This document shows positions 18,111-25,045 of a stretch of 64,000 nt of DNA, one piece after another. This DNA comes from Methylobacterium sp. 17Sr1-1. GTDB lineage: Bacteria > Pseudomonadota > Alphaproteobacteria > Rhizobiales > Beijerinckiaceae. The notes under the pieces are model-generated. The model ran no database searches. It was given only the letters and a program-made list of their open reading frames with translations, and was not told the DNA's origin. The stretch lies in the NCBI RefSeq assembly GCF_003173775.1, contig NZ_CP029552.1:3954001-4018000 (forward strand), read 5' to 3'. Positions within the stretch are counted from its first letter, which is position 1. Each line of letters begins with the position of its first letter. The position numbers and the translations under genes were made by a program.

Positions 18111-18625
18111 CCGCGCCGCCGTCCGGACGGGGGGCGGCGGGGGGGCTTGCGGGTTCTGTCGCTGCGGCGCGTCGTGGTCATGGCTCGGCCTCCTCGGAGT
18201 AGCGGGCGCCGCGTCCCTGGCGCGTCGCCCGGCGGGCGGCCGCCCTCGCCCGATGCGGGGGCGGACGCGCGGAGCCGGCGCGCCGGCAGGCTCGTCCGGG
18301 GCACCGGCAGGTCGGCGCGGATCGAATCCGCGCGGCCGATCGGCGGCGCGACAGGACGCGCCGTCGGTCACATTCCCTGGGCCGCGGACCGTCGGTGGAT
18401 CGCGGGCCTGCCGTCCGCGATCGTCGCGACGGCCGGATCGGGAATGGCGTTCGGCCCGGCCTTCGTGACGAGGCGGAGCCTCGTTCCCGACGGGCCCGGG
18501 CCTCGGCCGGGTTGTCATCGCGCCTTATCGACGAAGCGGATCCCGGTTCGTCGAAGATCTGCGGCAAGATCAGTGATCCGAGCCTCCGCCGATCGTGCTG
18601 CGATCGGTGGAAGCTCCAGGCGTGA
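18111..18625. other. intergenic region between phasin-type genes
   Basis: GC-rich, with several overlapping open frames on both strands but none with plausible protein character or a ribosome site. I see no repeat or RNA gene in it. It should hold the promoter of the acidic phasin-like gene. Confidence 0.4.
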
Positions 18626-19012
18626 TTACGCCTTGGCCTGGGCCTTGCTCAGGTCGGCCTTGATCGCCTCGGACAGGGTGGCGAACTCTTTCGCCTGGCC
18701 CTGCAGCGCGCTCATCTGGTTGCGCATGTACTCGCCCTGGAGCTCGAGCGCCTCCTTGACGTCGCGGCTGCGCACCAGCTTCTCGGCGAGATCGAAGGTC
18801 GCCGTGGCGTGCTGCTCGGTATAGTCGAAGCCGCGGGCCACGGCGGCGCCCATGCCGGTCTGCGAGGTCTGGGTCGAGGACTGCACGGTCTCGGCGAGCT
18901 TGCGGGCGGAGCCGAGGAAGGTGCCGAACGCCGTGCGGGCGTTCTGGACGCCCTTCTCGGCGAAGTCGCGCATCTCGGACGGGATCTCGAAGGGCTTCTG
19001 GGTGCTGCTCAT
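18626..19012 (-). CDS. phasin
   Basis: 128 residues, helical throughout. The features MSSTQKPFEIPSEMRDFAEKGVQNARTAF, LAETVQSSTQTSQTGMGA and YTEQHATATFDLAEKLVRSRDVKEALELQGEYMRNQMSALQGQAKEF are those of the alphaproteobacterial phasin family (Phasin_2), which coat polyhydroxybutyrate granules. It is the clearest of the three phasin-type genes here. The 5' region upstream contains AT-rich elements suitable for a promoter. Confidence 0.88.
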   Translation of the reverse strand: MSSTQKPFEIPSEMRDFAEKGVQNARTAFGTFLGSARKLAETVQSSTQTSQTGMGAAVARGFDYTEQHATATFDLAEKLVRSRDVKEALELQGEYMRNQMSALQGQAKEFATLSEAIKADLSKAQAKA

Positions 19013-19481
19013 GGGCGTTGCCTCTGGCTGTCGCTACGCGCGCCGCCCGTGAGGATTTGTGCGACGCAGCAATTACGATGCTGCAATGCAGCGCGAGAGT
19101 CAACGGGTCGCGCAGGGGGGAGGGCTTGCGGCGGCGCGAAACAGCGCTAGGACCGCGACCCCTCCCCGCGGCTCCGCTAGAGACGACGGATGATCAATCG
19201 CGCCCGGATCGGACGAAGGATCTCCCCTCGCCAGCCGAATCCGTCGATCGATCTCCGCTTTGCTCTAACAAGTCGGCGCCGATGCGGCAGCGGACGGGCT
19301 CGATGCCCGGATCGCGCTCGCTCAGCCTTCACACGTCACGTTTCGTTAAGGTTTTCGGCGCCGAATCGCGGCAATCTGGCGTTAACGAAACAGCGTGATA
19401 CTCACGGACAATCGTGATCCCGGGTTCGGGACATCCTCGGCTGCCGCCGGCAGCCCTACGAGTACCTGACGAGGACTGCCG
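19013..19481. other. divergent intergenic region upstream of phasin
   Basis: Non-coding space between the phasin and a divergent coiled-coil protein gene. It contains TGCGACGCAGCA-type short repeats near 19060-19090, and TTAA-containing stretches (CGTTAAGG at about 19345, GCGTTAACG at about 19380) that do not form a full CtrA box. No gene seen. Confidence 0.4.
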
Positions 19482-19889
19482 ATGCGTGCCCTGCGGTTCC
19501 GCCCCCATCCCGCCATCCTCGCGGCCGGCATCCTCGGCCTCGGCACCCTGTCGGGCTGGGGCGCCTACGCCGTCTCCTCCTCGGGCAGGAGCGCGCTGCG
19601 CGCCCAGCTGGCGGAGACCGAGGGCCAGCGCGACGCGCTCGCCGCGCGCTTCAAGCAGTTCCAGGACGTCGAGGCCGAGCTGCGCGACCGCCAGGCCAAG
19701 ATCGCCGCGACGCGGGACGAGATCGCCCAGCTCGGCGCGACCCGCGACAAGGCCAAGGCGCAGCTCACCGCCACCCAGCGCGACCTCGCCTCGCTGACCA
19801 AGCGCCTCGACCAGGCGAAGGACAAGGTGACCCAGACCGGCAGCATCACGCCGCCCGCCGCCGACGCGGCCAAGAAGCCGGCGCGGTGA
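19482..19889 (+). CDS. membrane-anchored coiled-coil protein
   Basis: 135 residues, not recognised. One N-terminal membrane segment (HPAILAAGILGLGTLSGWGAYAV) then about 90 residues of coiled coil (LRAQLAETEGQRDALAARFKQFQDVEAEL ... LTKRLDQAKDKV) and a short Ala/Pro/Lys tail. The stop codon lies inside the first copy of a 19-bp tandem repeat. A ribosome site GAGGA is 11 bp before the ATG. Role unknown; similar proteins act as envelope scaffolds. Confidence 0.6.
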   Translation: MRALRFRPHPAILAAGILGLGTLSGWGAYAVSSSGRSALRAQLAETEGQRDALAARFKQFQDVEAELRDRQAKIAATRDEIAQLGATRDKAKAQLTATQRDLASLTKRLDQAKDKVTQTGSITPPAADAAKKPAR

Positions 19890-19926
19890 AATGAAGCCGG
19901 CGCGGTGAAATGAAGCCGGCGCGGTC
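19875..19926. repeat. 19-bp tandem repeat spanning a stop codon
   Basis: Two full and one partial copy of AAGCCGGCGCGGTGAAATG (19875-19893, 19894-19912, 19913-19926). Each full copy contains the in-frame-looking CCG GCG CGG TGA that ends the coiled-coil protein, so duplication occurred over the 3' end of the gene without lengthening it. Confidence 0.9.
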
Positions 19927-19968
19927 GGTCGCGCGTCGAAGAGAGGACGATCGATTGTCCAGTCTCGA

Positions 19969-20112
19969 CGTCGTCCCGGGGCCGCGCAGCGGAACCCGGG
20001 ATCCATAATCGCTGACAGCGCAGGATGAGGCGGAATACCCTCCGCTTTCATCTTCGACCGCAGCGTTGATGGATCCCGGGTTCTCGCCGTTCGGCGAGCT
20101 CCGGGATGACGC
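19969..20112. repeat. dispersed palindromic intergenic element, copy 2
   Basis: Starts with CGTCGTCCCGGGGCCGCG and ends with CTCCGGGATGACGC; inner parts carry AACCCGGGATCCAT and its inverted counterpart ATGGATCCCGGGTT. Same layout and length as the element at 9273-9413. Confidence 0.7.
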
Positions 20113-20193
20113 AGAGAGGTGTCGCCGTCGATGCCGGATCGATCGACTCGCCGATCAGGCAGGCTTCTGGGCGGGAAGAACTCGAAAACAGGC

Positions 20194-20547
20194 TCAGGCC
20201 GGAACGAGCTCCGCGGCCTGCCGCGGGGATTGCAGCACCGTCTCGGCCTCGCGGCGCGACAGGCTCTCGACCAGGGCGGCCCAGCGCATGCCGACTTCGT
20301 GGCCGAGGGTGAGCTGGCCGGCCTCGTCGTAGCGGCGCCAGCCGCAGCGCGGCGCGCCGTCCGCCCCGATCTCGTCGTAGGTCTCGTAGCGCGCGACCAG
20401 GCGGTCGTCGCGGTCGTATTCCCGGTGGAACCAGCACATCCCGAACACCCGGCCGCCGCGGCCGAGCATCCCGGCGCTTTCGAGCCGGTGCTCGCCAGGG
20501 ATGCGGAAGATGGTCTCGAAGGCGGGAGGCGCGTAGCGCATGGGCAT
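20194..20547 (-). CDS. conserved hypothetical protein
   Basis: 117 residues from ATG 20547 (or 115 from 20541), not recognised. No signal or membrane segment. The sequence is balanced and protein-like, rich in aromatic and charged residues (GRVFGMCWFHREYDRDDRLVARYETYDEIG, CGWRRYDEAGQLTLGHEVG), which suggests a soluble beta-rich cytoplasmic protein. The Tyr-Asp repeats (REYD, YETYDE, RRYDEAG) hint at a duplicated hairpin. An AT-rich upstream region (20651-20680) includes a CtrA-box-like sequence. Confidence 0.55.
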   Translation of the reverse strand: MPMRYAPPAFETIFRIPGEHRLESAGMLGRGGRVFGMCWFHREYDRDDRLVARYETYDEIGADGAPRCGWRRYDEAGQLTLGHEVGMRWAALVESLSRREAETVLQSPRQAAELVPA

Positions 20548-20655
20548 CTCCGTCGCGAATCTGTCGAGGGAGCGGCGCCGACACGGACGGGGCGCCAAGT
20601 CGGGCCCGGCGGCGCCGGGCGGCGCGGCTCCGGGAGCGCCCCCGGAGATCACGCG

Positions 20656-20671
20656 TTAATTATTCCTAAAC
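20656..20671. promoter_or_regulatory. CtrA-box-like sequence
   Basis: TTAA-TTATTCC-TAAAC compared with the CtrA consensus TTAA-N7-TTAAC: one mismatch in the second half. It lies about 110 bp upstream of the hypothetical gene ending at 20194, in a locally AT-rich patch. ctrA itself is in the window, but single boxes arise by chance, so this is tentative. Confidence 0.35.
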
Positions 20672-20733
20672 AATTTGTGCGCCGCAACCATCCGTGCGTC
20701 AAGCCTGGATGATTCGGCTCGCAAGCGAAAGAA

Positions 20734-21618
20734 CTACTGACCTTTCGCAGCGATCGCCTCGGCCCATGCCACCGAGCGGCGGGCCATCGGGATATGCTGG
20801 CGCTCGAACATGCGGCCGTTGATCTGGATCGCGCCGCGCTTGGCGTTCTCGGGGCGCTCGTAGACCGCGATCACCGTGCGGGCGACCGCGACCTCCTCCT
20901 CGGTCGGCGCGAAGGCGGCGTTGGCGAGGGGGACCTGGTTCGGATGGATCAGGGTCTTGCCGTCGAAGCCGAGGATGCGGGCCTGCTCGCATTCCTGGCG
21001 GCAGCCGTCAGTGTCGGAGAAGTTGTTGTAGACGCCGTCCAGGATGGTCAGTCCCTCGGCACGAGCGCCGGCGAGCGCCGTCATCAGCCAGGGCATCATC
21101 GGGGCCCGGCCGGGCACGATCTGCGTCCAGGTGTCCTTGGCGAGGTCGTTGGTACCGAGCACGAAGCAGGTGAGCCGGGTGCCGGGATTGCGCCGGGCCG
21201 CGGCGATCGCCTGGATGTTGAGGATCGAGGCCGGGGTCTCGATCATCGCCCAGATCTTGATCTCCGGCGGCGCGTCGAGGGCTTCCAGCCGGTCGGCGAT
21301 GTTCTCGAGCACCGCCGGGGAGGAGACCTTCGGCATCAGGATCGCGTCGGGCTTCGCCTCGATCGCCGCGCGCAGGTCGGCCTCGCCCCAGGGGGTCTGG
21401 GGGGCGTTGACCCGGATGATCAGCTCGCGCTCGCCGTAGCCGCCCTGGCGCACCGCGGCGCAGACCTGCTCGCGCGCCGTCTCCTTGGCGTCGGGCGCTA
21501 CCGCGTCTTCGAGGTCGAGGATCAGGGCGTCGGCCGCCAGCGTCCGCGCCTTCTCCAGCGCGCGCTGGTTGGAGCCCGGCATATAGAGCACGCTGCGGCG
21601 GAGGCGGAGGTCGATCAT
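20734..21618 (-). CDS. HpcH/HpaI aldolase-citrate lyase beta (CitE-like) CoA-ester lyase or thioesterase
   Basis: 294 residues. A TIM barrel of the CitE/malyl-CoA family: RRSVLYMPGSNQRALEKA, the acidic DLEDAVAPDAKE metal site, RVNAPQTPWGEADL, IWAMIETPASILNIQAI and GFDGKTLIHPNQV are all typical. Members cleave citryl-CoA or malyl-CoA, or hydrolyse (3S)-malyl-CoA; methylotrophic alphaproteobacteria with the serine and ethylmalonyl-CoA pathways encode several. Which reaction applies here cannot be told from the sequence; the ~295-residue size fits a malyl-CoA lyase/thioesterase-type paralogue. Monocistronic, with no pathway neighbours. Confidence 0.8.
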   Translation of the reverse strand: MIDLRLRRSVLYMPGSNQRALEKARTLAADALILDLEDAVAPDAKETAREQVCAAVRQGGYGERELIIRVNAPQTPWGEADLRAAIEAKPDAILMPKVSSPAVLENIADRLEALDAPPEIKIWAMIETPASILNIQAIAAARRNPGTRLTCFVLGTNDLAKDTWTQIVPGRAPMMPWLMTALAGARAEGLTILDGVYNNFSDTDGCRQECEQARILGFDGKTLIHPNQVPLANAAFAPTEEEVAVARTVIAVYERPENAKRGAIQINGRMFERQHIPMARRSVAWAEAIAAKGQ

Positions 21619-21739
21619 CGAAGGCGTTCCCTTGCGGTCGATCCCTGCTTACGGCAGCGCGCGATTGCGTTGCAACATGCCCGGCGGATTCCGCCACCCT
21701 GCGGTCCACGCTCCAGGCGAACAGGGCGCCTCCCACGAC

Positions 21740-22630
21740 CTACTCGGCGGCGATGCGCCGGGGCCGGAGATCGAGGGAGGCGTGGCCGAGCGTCTCCGCC
21801 ACCGCCGTCAGGGTCCGCGACAGGGCGTCGAAGCCGGGGCGCGGCACGAGCTTGCGCTCGTCCATGTAGAGGGCGCGGTTGACCTCGATCTGCAGGGCGT
21901 GGCGGCCGAGCGCCGGCTCGCCGTAATGCTCGGTGATGAAGGCGCCCGCATAGGGCTTGTTGCGCACCACCCGCAGGCCGTGGCCGCGGAAGGCCGCTTC
22001 GGCGCAGTCGACCAGATCGGGCGCACAGGAGGTGCCGAAACGGTCGCCGAGCACCACGTCGACCGCGGGCCCCTCGTCGCGGGCGAGGCTGGTCGAGGGC
22101 ATCGAATGGCAGTCGATCAGGACGGCGTGGCCGAAGGTCCGGGCGGTGCGCGCCACCAGCTCCTTCAGGGTGCGGTGATAGGGCTTGTACAGCTCCTCGA
22201 TCCGCGCCATCGCCTCCTCGACCGGCAGGCGGGCGCGGTAGATCTCCTGGCCGTCCGCCACCACCCGCGGCACCGTGCCGAGGCCGCCGGCCACCCGCAT
22301 CGAGCGCACGTTGACGAAGGGCGGCAGCCGCCCGTCGAACATCCGCGGGTCGAGCTCGTAGGGCTCGCGGTTCACGTCGAGATAGGCCCGCGGGAAGGCG
22401 GCCCGCATCAGCGGCGCGCCCAGAGACACGACGGGCGCGTAGAGCCGGTCGACGAAGGCGTCCTCCGAGCGGCGCAACGCCACCGCGTCGAGCCGCGACG
22501 CCGCCACAAACGAGGCCGGGTAGACCGCTCCCGAATGGCCGGTGTTGTAGACGAACGGCAGGGTCTGCCGCTCCGGCTCGTCCACCCGGAAGGGCGGCGT
22601 GAACAGGCTGGCGGGAGAGACCCTGCTCAT
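21740..22630 (-). CDS. N-formylglutamate amidohydrolase family protein
   Basis: 296 residues. The family hydrolyses N-formyl-L-glutamate to glutamate and formate at the end of one histidine degradation route, although many paralogues are uncharacterised. Recognisable stretches are FVYNTGHSGAVYPASF (zinc-binding), AYLDVNREPYELDPRMF, AVLIDCHSMPS (zinc-binding Asp-Cys-His) and GRHALQIEVNRALYMDE. No other hut gene is near, so the physiological role is uncertain. It is divergent from cpdR. Confidence 0.85.
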   Translation of the reverse strand: MSRVSPASLFTPPFRVDEPERQTLPFVYNTGHSGAVYPASFVAASRLDAVALRRSEDAFVDRLYAPVVSLGAPLMRAAFPRAYLDVNREPYELDPRMFDGRLPPFVNVRSMRVAGGLGTVPRVVADGQEIYRARLPVEEAMARIEELYKPYHRTLKELVARTARTFGHAVLIDCHSMPSTSLARDEGPAVDVVLGDRFGTSCAPDLVDCAEAAFRGHGLRVVRNKPYAGAFITEHYGEPALGRHALQIEVNRALYMDERKLVPRPGFDALSRTLTAVAETLGHASLDLRPRRIAAE

Positions 22631-22852
22631 CCGGCCGTCCGGAGGAGGAGGGTGGGGACGGGACGCGATCGCACCTTCATCCGGCTAATCTGGCGCCCCT
22701 TCCCCGGCCTGTCCACTGCGGCGACGGGGCCGACGCAGCGTCAGAATTCCGCCGGGGGAAACCGGCCCGGACGGCCCGGCGTCAACACTCTGTTTACCAC
22801 GCGGCCGCTTTATGGAATGAACGCACCGAATCGGTATCCGGGACTTTCGTTC

Positions 22853-23209
22853 ATGAAGATCCTCCTCGCGGAAGACGACAACGACATGCGTCGCTTCCTC
22901 GCCAAGGCGCTCCAGAACGCGGGCTACGACGTGGCCTCGTTCGACAACGGGCTCTCGGCCTACAACCGCCTGCGCGAGGAGCCGTTCGAGCTCCTGCTCA
23001 CCGACATCGTGATGCCCGAGATGGACGGCATCGAGCTGGCGCGCCGCGCCACCGAGCTCGACCCCGACATCAAGGTGATGTTCATCACCGGCTTCGCCGC
23101 GGTGGCGCTCAACCCGGATTCGAAAGCTCCGAAGGACGCCAAGGTCCTGTCGAAGCCGTTCCACCTGCGCGAGCTGGTGACGGAAGTCGAGAAGCTGATG
23201 GCGGCCTGA
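22853..23209 (+). CDS. cpdR: single-domain response regulator CpdR
   Basis: 118 residues, a lone receiver domain with acceptor D51 (LLLTDIVMPEMDGIELARR). The stretch KVMFITGFAAVAL and the ending KVLSKPFHLRELVTEVEKLM are almost diagnostic of CpdR, the adaptor that in its unphosphorylated form directs ClpXP to CtrA and other substrates. Phosphate comes from CckA through ChpT, whose gene is also in this window. ATG 22853 follows a purine-poor stretch; the upstream in-frame MNAPNRYPGLSF is an alternative N-terminal extension. Confidence 0.92.
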   Translation: MKILLAEDDNDMRRFLAKALQNAGYDVASFDNGLSAYNRLREEPFELLLTDIVMPEMDGIELARRATELDPDIKVMFITGFAAVALNPDSKAPKDAKVLSKPFHLRELVTEVEKLMAA

Positions 23210-23279
23210 GGCCGCGGCTGGCGCAGCTGTCCGCGGGCCCCTATATCGGGGTCCTCCCCAGCAGCGCGCGAGCGGACGG

Positions 23280-23537
23280 ATGCAGCCGGTCACGATCTAC
23301 ACCACCAGCTGGTGCCCCTATTGCGCGGCGGCGAAGTCGCTGCTGCAGGAGAAGGGCGCCGCCTTCACCGAGATCGACGTCGAGGCCAAGGCTGGCGCCC
23401 GGCGCGAGATGATCGACAAGGCCGGCGGCCGCACCAGCGTGCCGCAGATCTTCGTCGGCACGACCCATATCGGCGGCTGCGACGACCTCTACGCCCTCGA
23501 CCGCTCCGGCAAGCTCGATCCGCTCCTCGCCGGCTGA
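23280..23537 (+). CDS. grxC: glutaredoxin 3
   Basis: 85 residues. Dithiol glutaredoxin with active site CPYC at residues 12-15 and the glutathione-binding TSVPQIFVGTTHIGGCDDL. It reduces disulfides with glutathione. Its position in front of a nitrilase-family gene and a DUF1178 gene is a common alphaproteobacterial arrangement, supporting the call. Spacing to the next gene is about 80 bp. Confidence 0.95.
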   Translation: MQPVTIYTTSWCPYCAAAKSLLQEKGAAFTEIDVEAKAGARREMIDKAGGRTSVPQIFVGTTHIGGCDDLYALDRSGKLDPLLAG

Positions 23538-23616
23538 CGCGCCTTACGACGTCGCGCCCCTGGCGGGGCGGTGGCGTTCCGGCGTAAGCTTTTCGGAGTC
23601 TTCCGGAGTCGCCCCC

Positions 23617-24456
23617 ATGACCGCTCCCCGCTTCGTCGCCGCCTGCGTGCAGATGCGCTCCGGCCGCGACCCCGCGCAGAACCGCGACGCCGCGGTGGCG
23701 GGCATCCGCGAGGCGGCGGAACGCGGGGCGCACTACGTCCAGACGCCGGAGATGACCTCGCTCCTCGAGCGCGACCGGCCGAGCCTGTTTCAGAAGATCC
23801 GCGCGCCGGACGACGACTCGACCCTCGGCGCGCTGCGCGACGTCGCCCGCGAGCGCGGGGTCGTGGTCCATGTCGGGTCGCTGGCGGTGAAGAACGGCGA
23901 CAAGGTCGCCAACCGCGCCTTCGTGATCGACCGCGAGGGCGCGATCATAGCTGCCTACGACAAGCTCCACCTCTACGATGTCGACCTGCCGAACGGCGAG
24001 AGCTACCGCGAGTCGGCGACCTATACCGGCGGAGCCCGGGCCGTCGTCGCCGACCTGCCCTGGGGCCGGCTCGGCGTCGCGATCTGCTACGACGTGCGCT
24101 TCCCCGCCCTCTACCGGGCCCTGGCGGAAGCGGGCGCCGAGATCCTGTCGGCGCCCGCCGCCTTCACCCGCCAGACCGGCGAGGCGCATTGGCACGTGCT
24201 CCAGCGCGCCCGGGCGATCGAGACCGGCTCGTTCATGATCTCGGCCGCGCAGGGCGGCCGACACGAGGACGGGCGCGAGACCTACGGCCACTCGCTCATC
24301 GTCGACCCCTGGGGCCGCGTGCTCGCCGAGGCCGACGGGAACGAGCCCGGCGTGATCCTGGCCGAGATCGACATGGCCCTCGTCGCCGATGCGCGCGCCC
24401 GCATCCCGGCCCTGCGCCACGCGAAGCCCGTGGTGGTCGAGGCCGCCCGGGCCTGA
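23617..24456 (+). CDS. carbon-nitrogen hydrolase (nitrilase superfamily, Nit/omega-amidase-like)
   Basis: 279 residues. The Glu-Lys-Cys triad is present: E45 (VQTPEMTS), K116 (YDKLHLYDVDLP) and C157 (GVAICYDVRFP). The KLHLYDVDLPNGESYRES and later RQTGEAHWHVLQRARAIET blocks match the Nit1/Nit2 branch, which acts on deaminated glutathione or as omega-amidase. The neighbouring glutaredoxin fits a glutathione repair role, but this remains inference. Middle gene of grxC-nit-DUF1178. Confidence 0.85.
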   Translation: MTAPRFVAACVQMRSGRDPAQNRDAAVAGIREAAERGAHYVQTPEMTSLLERDRPSLFQKIRAPDDDSTLGALRDVARERGVVVHVGSLAVKNGDKVANRAFVIDREGAIIAAYDKLHLYDVDLPNGESYRESATYTGGARAVVADLPWGRLGVAICYDVRFPALYRALAEAGAEILSAPAAFTRQTGEAHWHVLQRARAIETGSFMISAAQGGRHEDGRETYGHSLIVDPWGRVLAEADGNEPGVILAEIDMALVADARARIPALRHAKPVVVEAARA

Positions 24457-24568
24457 TGGACGGGCTACGGCCGCGCGGCATTCCCTTGGTGTCGGATTTC
24501 CGCCACAAGGGGGCCTTCGCGCATCGCAGCCCCTCGCAACCGCGCGCCCGCCCCCCGATATTCCGGTC

Positions 24569-25042
24569 ATGATCCGCTACGCCCTGTCCTGCGATTCCGG
24601 CCACAGCTTCGAGAGCTGGTTCCCGTCGAGCGAGTCCTACGACGAGCAGGCGCGGGCCGGCTTCGTGACCTGCCCGTTCTGCAACAGCCCGAAAGTGGCC
24701 AAGCAGATCATGGCGCCGTCCCTCGGCCGCGCCGCGAACCTGCCCGCTCCCGTCGAGGCGCCGAGCGCGCCTGCGGCCCCGGCCCCTGCCGAGGCGCCGG
24801 TCAGCCTGGTCTCCGAGCCCGAGCGGCAGCTGCGCGCGATGATCCGCGCCCTGCACGAGCACGTCGCCCGCACCGCCGACCATGTCGGCGAGAACTTCGC
24901 GTCGGAAGCCCGCCGGATGCATTACGGCGAGACCGAGCAGCGGGCGATCTACGGCGAGGCGAGCCTCACCGAGGCGCGCTCGCTCCTGGAGGAGGGGATC
25001 GCGGTGCAGCCCCTGCCGTCGCTGCCGGACGATCGGAACTGA
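24569..25042 (+). CDS. DUF1178 family protein
   Basis: 157 residues. The N-terminus MIRYALSCDSGHSFESWFPSSESYDEQ and the pair VTCPFCNSPKVAKQIMAPS are the defining features of DUF1178; the cysteines C8 and CPFC probably bind a metal in a small zinc-ribbon-like fold. An Ala/Pro linker is followed by a helical part (RALHEHVARTADHVGENFASEARRMHYGE) also conserved. Function unknown. It follows the nitrilase gene, as in many related genomes, and converges on the antiporter gene. Confidence 0.88.
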   Translation: MIRYALSCDSGHSFESWFPSSESYDEQARAGFVTCPFCNSPKVAKQIMAPSLGRAANLPAPVEAPSAPAAPAPAEAPVSLVSEPERQLRAMIRALHEHVARTADHVGENFASEARRMHYGETEQRAIYGEASLTEARSLLEEGIAVQPLPSLPDDRN

Positions 25043-25045
25043 GCG

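Noticed and set aside
19100..19400. Possible tRNA or small RNA in the region upstream of the phasin
   Set aside because: No cloverleaf, no conserved T-loop (GGTTC-A--CC) in proper spacing, and no clear terminator.
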